Shown here: positions 54,087 through 62,702 of the stretch, piece by piece
Numbering within the stretch: position 1 is the stretch's first letter
How the letters are laid out: every line of letters starts with the position of its first letter
From: Streptomyces sp. NRRL S-244
GTDB taxonomy: Bacteria > Actinomycetota > Actinomycetes > Streptomycetales > Streptomycetaceae
Length of the DNA: 64,000 nucleotides
NCBI RefSeq assembly: GCF_000717915.1
Contig: NZ_JOCX01000015.1
Location: 62,001 to 126,000, forward strand
Direction of reading: 5' to 3'
Notes under the pieces: model-generated
Databases searched by the model: none
Seen by the model: only the letters and a program-made list of their open reading frames with translations
What the model was told of the DNA's origin: nothing
Program-made: the position numbers and the translations under genes

Positions 54087-55103
54087 TCAGACCGGTTCCC
54101 GGTCCCCGACGGCCTCCCATGCCCCGGAGAGCGCTTCGCCACCGCCCGCGGGGACGAACACGAGCCGGGCGCCGGAGGGCACCGGCGAGTCCCAGGCGGC
54201 CTCCACGTCGGCCATCGGGACGGCGACCGACTCGGTGGTCGGCGCCAGGGCCGGCATCCGGGCGAGCAGTTCGCGCAGGGCGGCATCGCGGCGTGCGCCC
54301 GAGATCGAGCCGAGTCCGCTCCCGCAGACGCTCACGTCCGCCTTGCGGAACCACGCGGACGGCACGGTCATGTCGGGCCCGGCCGCGGAGCCGACCTGCA
54401 CCCACCGCAACGTACGCGTGAGATCGGCACGGTGGCGCAGGATTCCGTCGAGCGCCAGCTCCGCGGGGCGGTCCCACAGGTAGTCCAGGACGAGGTCCAC
54501 GTCGGCGGCCGCCGCGCCGAACGCGGCCGCGATCTCCTCGTCCGGACCCGCCAGCCGCACCGTACGGTGGGCACCCAGCTCCGTCGCGATCCGCAGCCCC
54601 TCCGGGTCGCGCCCTGCCGCCACGACCGCGCCCGCGCCCTGGTCGAGGGCGAGCCGGATGGCGGCCCGCCCGGCGTTGCCGGTGGCTCCGAGGACGAGCA
54701 CCGACTCGCCCTGGCGCAGCCGGCCCCGTTCGCGCAGCGCGATCCACGCGGAGGACGCGGGGTTCATGGCGGCGGCGACGGCGACCGGATCGAGCCCGTC
54801 CGGTACGGGCATCAGCGCGCCGGCCGGTACGGCGACCCGCTCGGCCATCGTCCCGTGCGGGGGTTCCAGCCCCGGGATGTAGACGAGTTCACCGGCCGCC
54901 GTCCGGCCCACTCCGTCGAATCCGGGGATCAGCGGGAGCGCGTCGCCGCCCGTGTAGTGGCCGCCCGAGGCGAACGAGCGCACCAGCGGGTACAGCGCGG
55001 CCGCCAGGACCTCGACGACCACCTCGCCGGCCGCGGGGACGGGCTCGGGCACGGACTCGTACCGGGGCGGCTGCCCCAGGGCGTGGACCAACGCTGCGTA
55101 CAT
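54087..55103 (-). CDS. Zinc-less quinone oxidoreductase-like (MDR) dehydrogenase
   Basis: 338 residues from the ATG at 55103 (MYAALVHALGQPPRYESVPEPVPAAGEV). The GroES-like domain lacks the catalytic-zinc Cys/His set. The nucleotide motif is VLVLGATGNAGRAAIRLALDQGAGAVVAAGRD. LVRSFASGGHYTGGDALPLIPGFDGVG replaces the usual GVDG pattern. It probably reduces quinones or enones with NADPH. It is single, convergent with the CHAT-linked membrane protein gene (16 bp). Confidence 0.88.
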   Translation of the reverse strand: MYAALVHALGQPPRYESVPEPVPAAGEVVVEVLAAALYPLVRSFASGGHYTGGDALPLIPGFDGVGRTAAGELVYIPGLEPPHGTMAERVAVPAGALMPVPDGLDPVAVAAAMNPASSAWIALRERGRLRQGESVLVLGATGNAGRAAIRLALDQGAGAVVAAGRDPEGLRIATELGAHRTVRLAGPDEEIAAAFGAAAADVDLVLDYLWDRPAELALDGILRHRADLTRTLRWVQVGSAAGPDMTVPSAWFRKADVSVCGSGLGSISGARRDAALRELLARMPALAPTTESVAVPMADVEAAWDSPVPSGARLVFVPAGGGEALSGAWEAVGDREPV

Positions 55104-55213
55104 GAACTGGCCCCCATATGGGTGACGAGGCGACATCACGGACAGCCTGATTGTGACGGCTGCCCGCCGGACCCGCCGGCTGCGCCACGCGACAGGGCTT
55201 CGGCAGGCCGGCT

Positions 55214-56194
55214 TCAGCGGACCGCCGTGGCGAGGCGGTGCGCGCCGCCCGAGTGGACGAAGTCCGTCAGGGAGACCGTGTAGTCGCCCTCGTCGGGGCG
55301 GTACGCGGTGCAGTACTGCGTGGGATACCAGCCGGGGATCCGCCAGGCGGCCGGCTGGGGAATGGCCTCGCAGGTCCGGTGGCCGGGGGCCGTGCGGTGC
55401 CGCTGGAGGAAGTCCCTGGTGAGCATGGGCTCCATGAAGATGAGCTCGCCCGCGTACGCCCCGTAGATGAAGGTCTGGCCGCTGAGCGTGCCGGTGGACG
55501 GGGGGCGGCTGTCCAGGTGCGCGCCCATGGCGCCTTCCGCGGTCTGCGGGCTGCTCGCGGGGTAGCCCGCCGGCAGGTACGCGGCCGGGACCGGCTTGCC
55601 CGCCGCGGCCAGTTGGTCGCAGGCGATCAGGAGGGCGCAGCCGCCGGTCTTGATCGCCGACCGGACCCCCTGGGGGGCGAGGTAGAAGTGCACGTCGAAG
55701 TGGGCGACGTCGTAGCGGCCGTGCGGGTTGTGCCCGTGCGGGTTCCAGTTGAACAGCACCCATTGGAAGGGCACCGCGGATGCGGCGGCGGGGGTCGCCG
55801 GGAGCCCGAGCTCCAGGCTGTGGCCGCCGACGCATTCGTGCATGCCGTCGAGGTGCCCGTCGGCGTCCGCGTCGTAGCAGTGCTTGCCGTCGGTGGCGGC
55901 GGAGGTGGGCAGCCCGGTGACGGCCGCGGCGGTCAGGGCTATGCCGAGCGTTCTGGGTATCCCGCCCTGGTACTCGCTGTACGTACGGACCGCGCCGCCG
56001 CCGAGTCGGGCGGCCCGGCCGTACACGGAGCAGGCCGCGCTCCCGGTGTTCTCGGCGCAGGCGGGCATGCGTGCGGCGGAGCCGGAGGGCGGCGGCGGGG
56101 CCGCGGGCCGCCCGGTGGCGGACAGGAGCGCCGCCAGCAGCGCGGCGGAGCCGAGCGCGGCGACGGCGGTGGAACGCATCCGGCAGATGTTCAT
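55214..56194 (-). CDS. Secreted DUF5602/TTHB210-like protein
   Basis: 326 residues from the ATG at 56194, with GGAG nine bases upstream; its start overlaps the stop of the FAD monooxygenase gene (ATGA). A signal peptide (about 6-30) is followed by a Cys-containing region. The core reads FQWVLFNWNPHGHNPHGRYDVAHFDVHFYLAPQG and later GAYAGELIFMEPMLTRDFL, with several conserved His, resembling the DUF5602 (TTHB210-like) family. The His-rich HFDVHFY motif suggests metal binding. Coupling to a monooxygenase hints at a joint role, but none is known. Confidence 0.65.
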   Translation of the reverse strand: MNICRMRSTAVAALGSAALLAALLSATGRPAAPPPPSGSAARMPACAENTGSAACSVYGRAARLGGGAVRTYSEYQGGIPRTLGIALTAAAVTGLPTSAATDGKHCYDADADGHLDGMHECVGGHSLELGLPATPAAASAVPFQWVLFNWNPHGHNPHGRYDVAHFDVHFYLAPQGVRSAIKTGGCALLIACDQLAAAGKPVPAAYLPAGYPASSPQTAEGAMGAHLDSRPPSTGTLSGQTFIYGAYAGELIFMEPMLTRDFLQRHRTAPGHRTCEAIPQPAAWRIPGWYPTQYCTAYRPDEGDYTVSLTDFVHSGGAHRLATAVR

Positions 56195-57501
56195 ACGGCG
56201 ACGCTCCAGGAAGTGCGTGCGTTGAGCGCGGTGGCGTCCACGCCGGTGACCTGGCGGGTACAGGACTTGATGCCGTCCAGGCTGTAGTCGGGCAGGACGT
56301 GGCGGATGTCGTGGAAGCCGTCCGGGGCCAGGGCTTCCACCTGGCGCAGCACCGGGTCGGGTTCCAGCCGGCGGTGGGCCGCGAGGAGCTTGGTGGTCTG
56401 CGGCCTGCGGGCCGCCTCGTAGCGCGCCGGCGCCTCGTCCAGGCCGTGGTGGGCCAGTTCGTACGCCAGCACGCGGGCGTCGACGATCGCCTGCGAGGCG
56501 CCGTTGGAGCCGGTGGGGTACAAGGGGTGCGCGGCGTCGCCGAGCAGGACGACCCGGCCGTCGGTCCAGGTGGGCAGCGGGTCCCGGTCGATCATGGGGT
56601 AGCGGCCGATGCGGGGTGCCCGGGTGATGATGCCGTGGAGGTCGAGGAAGTCGCTGCGCCAGCCCTCGATGTGGGTGAGGACCTCCTCCGGGGGGACCGC
56701 GCGGTCCCATTCGGCGCCGCCGCGCGCGTCCTCCTCGCCGAGGCCGTCGTCGGTGCGGCTCTCGACGACCCAGTTGAGCAGGCACCGCCCGCTCTCGTCG
56801 GGTCGGGTGACCGCGTAGGCGACGGCCTTCACCCGGGCGTTGCAGCCGAGGATCACCATCGTGCGTCCGTCGAGGAAGGGCGGGCCTTCGGTCACCCCGC
56901 GCCACATGCATATCCCGTTGCCGAGGGGCGGTCCTTCGTGCGGATGCATGGTCGCGCGCACGGCCGAGTTGATTCCGTCCGCGCCGATGAGCAGGTCGCA
57001 GGTGTACGGGTCCGGCCGGTCCGCCACGTACGCCCGGACGGGGGGCCCGTCCGGCTCACGGCCGCTCGTCCGGTCCTGCTCGTACCGTATGAGGCGGCCG
57101 CCGGTGACCAGGGCTCCGGGGCCGAGCCGGTCCAGGACGGCCGACAGCAGGATGTCCTGGAGGTCGGCCCGGTGCACCGAGTACTGCGGCCAGTTGTAAC
57201 CGGCGGCGCGGCCGCGCGGCTCCGACCAGATCAGACCGCCGTAGCGGTGGTGGTACTCCAACCGGGCGGTCGCCACGGCCACTTTGTCGAGCGCAGGCGC
57301 CAATCCGAGTTCGGTCAGCTCCCGGACGGCGGCGGGCTGGAGATTGATTCCCGCTCCGACGGCGCGCAGGTTGGGGCACGCCTCCACGATGAGCAGATCG
57401 TCCAGCCCTGCCGCGTGAAGGCTCAGGGCCGTCGTCAATCCACCAATTCCGGCACCGGCTATGAGGATGCGCGGAGAATTCTTTCGGCCGTACGGAGACA
57501 T
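56191..57501 (-). CDS. FAD-dependent monooxygenase (salicylate-hydroxylase-like)
   Basis: 436 residues from the ATG at 57501 with AGGAGG eight bases upstream; 31 extra upstream codons run through repeat DNA and are unlikely. Motifs: ILIAGAGIGGLTTALSLHAAG for the ADP part, DLLIGADGINSAVR for the DG box, GRVVLLGDAAHPLYPTGSNGASQAIVDA for the GD box. Long substrate-domain strands (VILGCNARVKAVAYAV) fit the 6-hydroxynicotinate/salicylate group. It is the first gene of a coupled pair with the DUF5602-like protein. Six 14-bp repeats sit 30-113 bp upstream. Confidence 0.92.
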   Translation of the reverse strand: MSPYGRKNSPRILIAGAGIGGLTTALSLHAAGLDDLLIVEACPNLRAVGAGINLQPAAVRELTELGLAPALDKVAVATARLEYHHRYGGLIWSEPRGRAAGYNWPQYSVHRADLQDILLSAVLDRLGPGALVTGGRLIRYEQDRTSGREPDGPPVRAYVADRPDPYTCDLLIGADGINSAVRATMHPHEGPPLGNGICMWRGVTEGPPFLDGRTMVILGCNARVKAVAYAVTRPDESGRCLLNWVVESRTDDGLGEEDARGGAEWDRAVPPEEVLTHIEGWRSDFLDLHGIITRAPRIGRYPMIDRDPLPTWTDGRVVLLGDAAHPLYPTGSNGASQAIVDARVLAYELAHHGLDEAPARYEAARRPQTTKLLAAHRRLEPDPVLRQVEALAPDGFHDIRHVLPDYSLDGIKSCTRQVTGVDATALNARTSWSVAV

Positions 57502-57530
57502 GCCCTCTACCTCCTGGGAAAGACGCCTTC

Positions 57531-57614
57531 CGTTGAATGTGCGGTGTTGAAAACGAGGGGTCGAAAGCGGGGTGTCGAAAGGGAGGTGTTGCAACCGGGA
57601 TGTTGAAAGCGCAG
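57531..57614. repeat. Six tandem 14-bp repeats between divergent genes
   Basis: Units begin at 57531, 57545, 57559, 57573, 57587 and 57601, with consensus TGTTGAAAGCGGGG; the invariant part is T-Y-G-M-A at the same place in each unit, and the period is exactly 14 bp throughout. The period is not a multiple of three, so the array is not coding. It lies between the FAD monooxygenase gene and the 258-residue unknown gene, where a regulator could bind in series. Confidence 0.85.
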
Positions 57615-57710
57615 GTCAGGCGCCGATGTTCACCCGATCAGGCTACGGCCAAGTGCCGCCTGATGGGTGAGGTGGCTTTAATCGGGTGTCGGCAACAGAA
57701 AGGCAGCGAC

Positions 57711-58487
57711 ATGCCTGAAGTGACGTTCGAACCGTGCGACGTCCAGCGCCTCCAGCATGCTGTTGACTACGCCCTCCACGCCTCCAAGCAATCACTGGAC
57801 GCTCTCCTGCCACCCTGGATGCCGGGCGATCTCAAACGGGAAATCAAGAGCGGATGCGTTGTATCGCATTGTGCAACGCTACTGTTCCCGGAAACAGTGG
57901 AATCCGCTCTCGCGTACTTCGACGAAAACGGCTGGCCCGCGTCGACCACCATACCGAGCGTGCTGGTCAAGCGCCGTCTGGTGGAGCGCCACTGGCTTCC
58001 GGACGATGCGGACATACGGGTGACGCGGCTGCGCGTCACGACCGGTCTGGCGCCGGAGGTCGAGGTCTTCCTCTTCCCCCGGTGCAGCCCCGGGTACACG
58101 GACGCCGTGGGTGCGCAGGAGCGCGTCCACGGTTTCGAGAACCACGTCGGCCTGTTCATGGACCGGCCCGACGAGAGGGCCCTGACCCGGCTGGCGGACC
58201 GGCTGGAGACCGGCGGCCGGATGGTCTACGAGGGCTCGGCGCACAACCCCCACGAGAACACCACGATGCTGTACTTCGCCCCCAGTGCCGCCGTGGCCAT
58301 GTCGCGCCGCCGCTTCCCGCGATGGGAGCTGCAGTGCGCGGGAGATCTGACGGCGTGCGCGGACCGGCGCCCCGTCCGGACGGAGGCGGTGTGCAGCGCG
58401 TACGCGGCGCTCAAGGCGAACCACGTGGACGGCGGTCTGCCGCGGTCCACCCGGCGGCCCGTCCCGGTGGCGGTACGGGAGGGCTGA
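57711..58487 (+). CDS. Cytosolic protein of unknown function
   Basis: 258 residues from the ATG at 57711, with AGAAAGG seven bases upstream. No signal or membrane segment. Regular blocks such as YDALHASKQSLDALLPPWMPGDLKRE (helical), ASTTIPSVLVKRRLVERHWLP, VEVFLFPRCSPGYTDAVGAQERVHGFENHVGLF and AHNPHENTTMLYFA are visible, with several His and Cys that could bind a metal or cofactor. No family was recognised. It is divergent from the FAD monooxygenase/DUF5602-like pair over a 209-bp gap with the 14-bp array, which suggests common control and perhaps a shared pathway. Confidence 0.72.
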   Translation: MPEVTFEPCDVQRLQHAVDYALHASKQSLDALLPPWMPGDLKREIKSGCVVSHCATLLFPETVESALAYFDENGWPASTTIPSVLVKRRLVERHWLPDDADIRVTRLRVTTGLAPEVEVFLFPRCSPGYTDAVGAQERVHGFENHVGLFMDRPDERALTRLADRLETGGRMVYEGSAHNPHENTTMLYFAPSAAVAMSRRRFPRWELQCAGDLTACADRRPVRTEAVCSAYAALKANHVDGGLPRSTRRPVPVAVREG

Positions 58488-58509
58488 CCGAGGCGGGCCA
58501 TGGGCCCCG

Positions 58510-58551
58510 GACTCCCCGCCTCCCGTCCTGTTCCGGACGGGACGGGGAGTC
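58510..58551. terminator. Bidirectional hairpin after the unknown gene and third kinase
   Basis: GACTCCCCG...CCCGTCC pairs with GGACGGGACGGGGAGTC, with a two-base bulge in the left arm, in the 85-bp convergent gap. It is strong enough to stop both transcripts. Confidence 0.65.
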
Positions 58552-58572
58552 TTCGGGTGCGGTCCGGTCCGG

Positions 58573-60384
58573 TTATCCGATCCGCCATTGCTGGGCCTTG
58601 CTCCCGGAGCAGGCGACGACCGTCAGCTGGTTGCCGGCGCCGTTGTCGGTCAGGCATCCGCCCTGGAACGCGATGTCCTTGATGTAGTAGGCGCCCGCCG
58701 CGGGGGCCTTCTCCAGGTTCCACCACACGCCTCCGTCGAAGGGGCCCGCGAGCTCGACGCGCGTGGTGTCCCCGAACTGCGTCAGCGCCCGCGACATCGC
58801 GGGGCCGGACGGGCCGCAGGTCGTGAAGCTGTCGTAGCTGTTCTTCTCGTGGAACCAGCCGAACGCGGTGGTGCCGCCCATGATGACCTTGGTGTTCGCC
58901 TGCGGGGCGGAGCCGCTCAGGCCGATCTTGAGCCCGTCGCCGACGTTGGTGATGGCACCCCAGCCGGCTCCGCCGCAGCCCTGCGGCGGGTTGGCTGCGC
59001 CGTTGCCGGAGCCTCCGGGGGTCGAACTTCCGCCTCCGGGCGCGGTCCCGCCTCCGGCGCCGCCGCCGCTCGGTCCCGAGCCGGGCTTGTTCCCCGGGTT
59101 GCCGGAGCCGCCGGCGGCCGACGGGGGATCGGGTACGGGTGCCGCGCCGCCGATGCCGCCTGCGGCGGCGCCCGCGCCCGCGTTCGCACCCGCGTTCTCG
59201 CCCGCGGGCGGGGCCGAGGCATTGGGCGTACCGGCCGGCGCGCTCTGCCCGGGGGCCGCGCCGGGGCTCTGGCTCCCGCTTCCGGACGCCGGTGCGGACG
59301 CGGAGGTGGAGGGGTGCTGTCCCGGGCCGCCCGCGTCGGTCCGGCGGGCGCCGGCGTCGATGTAGAAGACGGTGACGGCCACCGAGACCGTGATCGTCAC
59401 GCTGAACCCGATCGCGAGCGGCGCGGAGACGGACGCGGGGATGCGCAGCCGGTCCCGCCACGACCGCCGCAGCTCGGTGGCGGCGCCGGCCGGCTCCGGA
59501 CCCGCCCCGGCGACGACCGGTCCGGCCGGGGCGTCGAGCTCGCCGAGCGGCCGGCCGGCCGCCGCGCGCCGCGCCGCGGCGGCCATCACCGAGGCGTCGG
59601 CGTACCGCTCCTCGGGCCTCTTGGCCAGCGCCCTGGCCACGAAGGAGCGGACCGGCGCGGGGAATTCGGCGGGGAGGTCCGGCACCGGCTCCCTGATGTG
59701 CTTGAGCGCGATCTCGACCACCGACTCACCGGTGAACGGCGGCTCTCCGGTGAGCAGTTCGTAGCAGACGACGCCCATGGAGTAGAGGTCGGACGCCGCG
59801 ACGGCCCCGAGCCCCTCCGCCTGCTCGGGAGCCATGTAGAGCGCCGTGCCCAGTACGGCGTGCGAGTCGGTGATGCCGGTGCTGGCCGCGCTGGAGCGGG
59901 CGATGCCGAAATCGGTGACCGTCACCCGGCCGTCGTCGCCGAGCATGAGGTTCGACGGCTTGATGTCGCGGTGCGTGACCCCCTGGAGGTGCGCGGCGTG
60001 CAGCGCGTCCAGGGCCTGGCCGGCGATGTCGAGTGCCTGCTCGACGCCGAGGGGCCCGCCCTGCGCCCGTACTTCGGTCAGCGTCCGCCCCTCGACGAGG
60101 TCCATGACGATGTACGCGACCTGCTCACCGGAGTCGATCCGGCTCTCCCCGTAGTCGTGCACGTCGACGATGCCCGGGTGGCTGAGGGAGGCGAGGACCG
60201 TGGCCTCCCTGCGGAAGCGCGCGGCGAACGAGGCGTCGTCGAGCAGCGCGGGCAGCAGGACCTTCACCGCCACCTGCCGTCTGAGCACGTCGTCGTCGGC
60301 GCGCCAGACCTCGCCCATGCCGCCACCGCCGATCCGCTCGGCCAGTGTGTATCGGTCCCCGAGGACCGTCCCCCGCCCCCACAT
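58573..60384 (-). CDS. Membrane Ser/Thr protein kinase with C-terminal ricin-B-like end
   Basis: 603 residues from the ATG at 60384 behind AGGGGG. Kinase motifs: IGGGGMGEVWRA, VAVKVLLP, HRDIKPSNLML, DFGIARS, LYMAPEQAEG. One membrane segment lies at about 318-340 (LAIGFSVTITVSVAVTVFYI). The long Gly/Pro/Ser spacer (about 345-455) leads to an outer domain of about 150 residues that ends in FQGGCLTDNGAGNQLTVVACSGSKAQQW, the sugar-binding QxW type of a ricin-B repeat. This suggests sensing of a polysaccharide or cell-wall ligand. Third kinase of the window, each with a different outer domain. Confidence 0.92.
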   Translation of the reverse strand: MWGRGTVLGDRYTLAERIGGGGMGEVWRADDDVLRRQVAVKVLLPALLDDASFAARFRREATVLASLSHPGIVDVHDYGESRIDSGEQVAYIVMDLVEGRTLTEVRAQGGPLGVEQALDIAGQALDALHAAHLQGVTHRDIKPSNLMLGDDGRVTVTDFGIARSSAASTGITDSHAVLGTALYMAPEQAEGLGAVAASDLYSMGVVCYELLTGEPPFTGESVVEIALKHIREPVPDLPAEFPAPVRSFVARALAKRPEERYADASVMAAAARRAAAGRPLGELDAPAGPVVAGAGPEPAGAATELRRSWRDRLRIPASVSAPLAIGFSVTITVSVAVTVFYIDAGARRTDAGGPGQHPSTSASAPASGSGSQSPGAAPGQSAPAGTPNASAPPAGENAGANAGAGAAAGGIGGAAPVPDPPSAAGGSGNPGNKPGSGPSGGGAGGGTAPGGGSSTPGGSGNGAANPPQGCGGAGWGAITNVGDGLKIGLSGSAPQANTKVIMGGTTAFGWFHEKNSYDSFTTCGPSGPAMSRALTQFGDTTRVELAGPFDGGVWWNLEKAPAAGAYYIKDIAFQGGCLTDNGAGNQLTVVACSGSKAQQWRIG

Positions 60385-60481
60385 GTGTCCCCCTGGTGGT
60401 CCGGTGCGCGCCGTGCTGGTGGTCAGCCGAAAGCCCGTCCGGCAGAGGATACTTGGGCGCCCGGGAGCGCCTGGACCCCGG

Positions 60482-61114
60482 CTAGTCGTGGGTGGTGGGC
60501 CAGTGCAGCCGGCCCGCGTGGATCAGCCGGAGCTGGCGGCGGGCGGTGCGCGTGACCGCCGCCCGTTCACCCTCGTCCTGTCCCGCGGCCAGGTAGGCGG
60601 ACACCGTCATCACCATGTGGTCGACGTAGAGCCGCGCCAGCATGAGCAGGTCGTCCGCGCTCCAGCCCCTGCTCAGCGGATCGGCGGCGAGCCGTTCGGC
60701 CACCTCGCGGGCGAACGCGTCGAGCTGTCCCGCCACCGCCTCGCGCACCCTGCGTACGCCGCCGTGCCGTTCGCGCACGATGAAGCGGATGTGCGCGGGG
60801 TACTCCCGTACGAGTTCGGCCATCAAGTCCACGGTCGTGTCGATCCGCTGCGCCGCCTCGCCGGACGCGGCGAGCGTCGAGCGCACGGTGCCGTGCAGGC
60901 TCTGCAGAGCCTCGTCCACCAGGGCGATGCCCAACTCCTCGGTGTCCCGGAAGTGCCGGTAGAACGCCGTCGGGGTCACCCCGGCGACCCGGGTCACCTC
61001 GCGCAGGCCGAGGCTGCCCAGACTCTGCTCCTCCAGCAGCGACAGGGCCGCGTCCAGCAGGGCCCTGCGGGTTTTGTGGCGTTGGGCCTGGCGTGCCCCG
61101 ATGGTCTCACTCAT
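60482..61114 (-). CDS. TetR family regulator, FabR-like
   Basis: 210 residues. The HTH is TRRALLDAALSLLEEQSLGSLGLREVTRVAGVTPTAFYRHFRDTEELGIALVDEALQSL, which matches the FabR/DesT group that senses fatty-acyl thioesters. The C-terminal part has FIVRERHGGVRRVREAVAGQLDAFAREVAERL, also as in FabR relatives. It is divergent from two small membrane protein genes over a 94-bp gap that holds an ACTGA/TCAGT inverted repeat. Control of lipid or envelope genes is the family expectation; the targets here are inferred. Confidence 0.88.
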   Translation of the reverse strand: MSETIGARQAQRHKTRRALLDAALSLLEEQSLGSLGLREVTRVAGVTPTAFYRHFRDTEELGIALVDEALQSLHGTVRSTLAASGEAAQRIDTTVDLMAELVREYPAHIRFIVRERHGGVRRVREAVAGQLDAFAREVAERLAADPLSRGWSADDLLMLARLYVDHMVMTVSAYLAAGQDEGERAAVTRTARRQLRLIHAGRLHWPTTHD

Positions 61115-61162
61115 GACGAAAAGTCAACCCCCGATTCTCGAAATCTGCGCGCTTGCATTTAG

Positions 61163-61176
61163 ACTGAGCAGTCAGT
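61163..61176. promoter_or_regulatory. Inverted repeat, candidate operator of the FabR-like regulator
   Basis: ACTGA-GCAG-TCAGT lies midway between the divergent FabR-like and small membrane protein genes, directly after a TTGCATTTAGACT stretch that may be promoter. It is short, so the assignment is tentative. Confidence 0.45.
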
Positions 61177-61208
61177 GCACAACTGTCTCCTATTTTGGAG
61201 GAAGCACG

Positions 61209-61385
61209 ATGCTCTTCCTGATAGCGGCCCTCATGCTGATGGGGATCGCCCTGGGAACCGTCGCCCACGTGCCCGTTCACGTCTCCCTCGCCGCCACCGC
61301 CGCCATCGCCTGCTGGCTGCTGGTCTTCGCGGTCCGGGAGCGGACAGCCCGCCGGCACCGGCCGGCCGGCCGACAGGAGGGATGA
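61209..61385 (+). CDS. Very small hydrophobic membrane protein
   Basis: 58 residues from the ATG at 61209, with TTGGAGGAAG seven bases upstream. Two hydrophobic stretches (MLFLIAALMLMGIALGTVA and SLAATAAIACWLLVFAV) are followed by a basic tail (RERTARRHRPAGR). Its stop overlaps the GATGATC start area of the DUF4190-like gene, so the two form an operon opposite the FabR-like regulator. Function unknown; a membrane accessory role is likely. Confidence 0.65.
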   Translation: MLFLIAALMLMGIALGTVAHVPVHVSLAATAAIACWLLVFAVRERTARRHRPAGRQEG

Positions 61386-61387
61386 TC

Positions 61388-61711
61388 ATGAACGTACCCG
61401 ACACGGCGCTCCGCTCCACCGCCGCCGCCCGTACCCCGTCCCCCGCCCACACCCCTGCCCCTGCCCCCACCCCCGCCGTCCGTCAGGCCGACGGAATGGC
61501 GGTGGCCTCCTTCGTGTTCGGCCTCATCGGCCTCCTGGCGATGAACCTGCTCCTCGGGCCGGCGGCGATCGTCCTCGCCGCCCTCGCCCTGCACCGCGGT
61601 ACGCGCCGACCCGGCCGCGCCCGGCTCGGTCTCGCGCTGGGCATCGCGGACCTCGCGGTCCTCGCCTGGCTGGTCAGCGCGGACCAGACCTGGTCGTGGA
61701 GCATCGGCTGA
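61388..61711 (+). CDS. DUF4190-like small membrane protein
   Basis: 107 residues from the ATG at 61388, preceded by AGGAGG at seven bases; an ATG six bases earlier is too close to the ribosome binding site. After an Ala/Pro/Thr-rich N-terminus, the DUF4190 pattern GMAVASFVFGLIGLLAMNLLLGPAAIVLAALALHRGTRR is followed by a second segment (LGIADLAVLAWLVSA). DUF4190 proteins are two-segment membrane proteins of unknown function. Co-transcribed with the 58-residue protein. Confidence 0.82.
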   Translation: MNVPDTALRSTAAARTPSPAHTPAPAPTPAVRQADGMAVASFVFGLIGLLAMNLLLGPAAIVLAALALHRGTRRPGRARLGLALGIADLAVLAWLVSADQTWSWSIG

Positions 61712-61732
61712 GCGACCCGTCCGGCGGCACCG

Positions 61733-62692
61733 CTACGGGAGCGGGGCCCCGCGGGCGGTGAGCCACAGGTCGTACCACTCCTCGTGCGTGAGGTCGGGCT
61801 CACGCAACGCGGCGTCGCGGCAGGCACGGATGCGCTCGGGGCGGCCGCTGCCCACCACGGGGGCGATCCGCGCGGGATGCCGCTGGAGCCACCACAGCAG
61901 CACCGTCTCCGGCGTCGTGCCCTTGGCGTCGGCCAGCTCCCGTACGAGACGGGCCGTCGCGTGCTCGTCGGGGCTCTCCTGCCGTCCGGTGAAACGGCCC
62001 TGCGCGAGCGCGCCCCAGGCCTGGAGGCGGACCCCGTACTCCAGGCAGTACTCGACCGTCCCGGACGGGAACCCGCCCGCCGCTGCCGCGGGCGTGTTGA
62101 CGAGGACGCCGTCCTCCAGCCAGTCCCTGCGGTCCAGGCTCATCTCCAACTGGTTCGCGACCAGCGGGAATGCGAGGTGCCGCTGGAGGCGGGCGATCTG
62201 CGCGGCGTTCATGTTCGAGACGCCGAAGCGGCGGACGAGTCCCTGCTCGCGCAGCGAGGTGAGCGCCGCCGCGACGTCCTCCGGGTCGGCCAGCGGATCG
62301 GGCCGGTGCAGGAGCAGGACGTCGACGGAGTCGGTGCGCAGGCGCCCGAGGCTCTCCTCGACCCGCCGCACGATGGTCGAGCCGCGCAGGTCGTAGATGC
62401 CGGGGCGGTCCCCGTCCGCCAGGCGGATCCCGCACTTCGTCTGCAGCACGATCCGCTCGCGCAGGCCCGGGGTGCGGGCCAGGACCTCGCCGAAGACGGC
62501 TTCCGCCTTGCCCCGGCGGTAGATGTCGGCGTGGTCGAAGGTGTCGATGCCGCTGTCCAGCGCCGCCTCGATCGCCGCCTCGGCCTCGTCGATGTCGGCC
62601 GGTCCGTACGCGTCGGTGTCCCAGCCGCCGCCGAGCGCCATGCATCCGTACAGCAGCCGGGTGCCGTCCTTCTCCGGTGGTGTGATCGCCAT
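61733..62692 (-). CDS. Aldo/keto reductase (YdhF-like)
   Basis: 319 residues from the ATG at 62692, with TAGGGTGAG upstream; a GTG three codons earlier has no spacing to a ribosome binding site. The catalytic tetrad is visible: Asp and Tyr in TFDHADIYRRG, Lys in LQTKCGIR, and His in LLLHRPDPL. The NADPH-binding end is PVVGSGRPERI. The early GGWDTDAYGPADIDEAEAAIEAALDSGI is typical of the E. coli YdhF group. It reduces aldehydes or ketones of unknown identity. Confidence 0.92.
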   Translation of the reverse strand: MAITPPEKDGTRLLYGCMALGGGWDTDAYGPADIDEAEAAIEAALDSGIDTFDHADIYRRGKAEAVFGEVLARTPGLRERIVLQTKCGIRLADGDRPGIYDLRGSTIVRRVEESLGRLRTDSVDVLLLHRPDPLADPEDVAAALTSLREQGLVRRFGVSNMNAAQIARLQRHLAFPLVANQLEMSLDRRDWLEDGVLVNTPAAAAGGFPSGTVEYCLEYGVRLQAWGALAQGRFTGRQESPDEHATARLVRELADAKGTTPETVLLWWLQRHPARIAPVVGSGRPERIRACRDAALREPDLTHEEWYDLWLTARGAPLP

Positions 62693-62702
62693 GCCGCTCA
62701 CC

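Noticed and set aside
57531..57614. CRISPR array or replication iterons
   Set aside because: The 14-bp units have no spacers, and no cas or replication-initiator gene is near.
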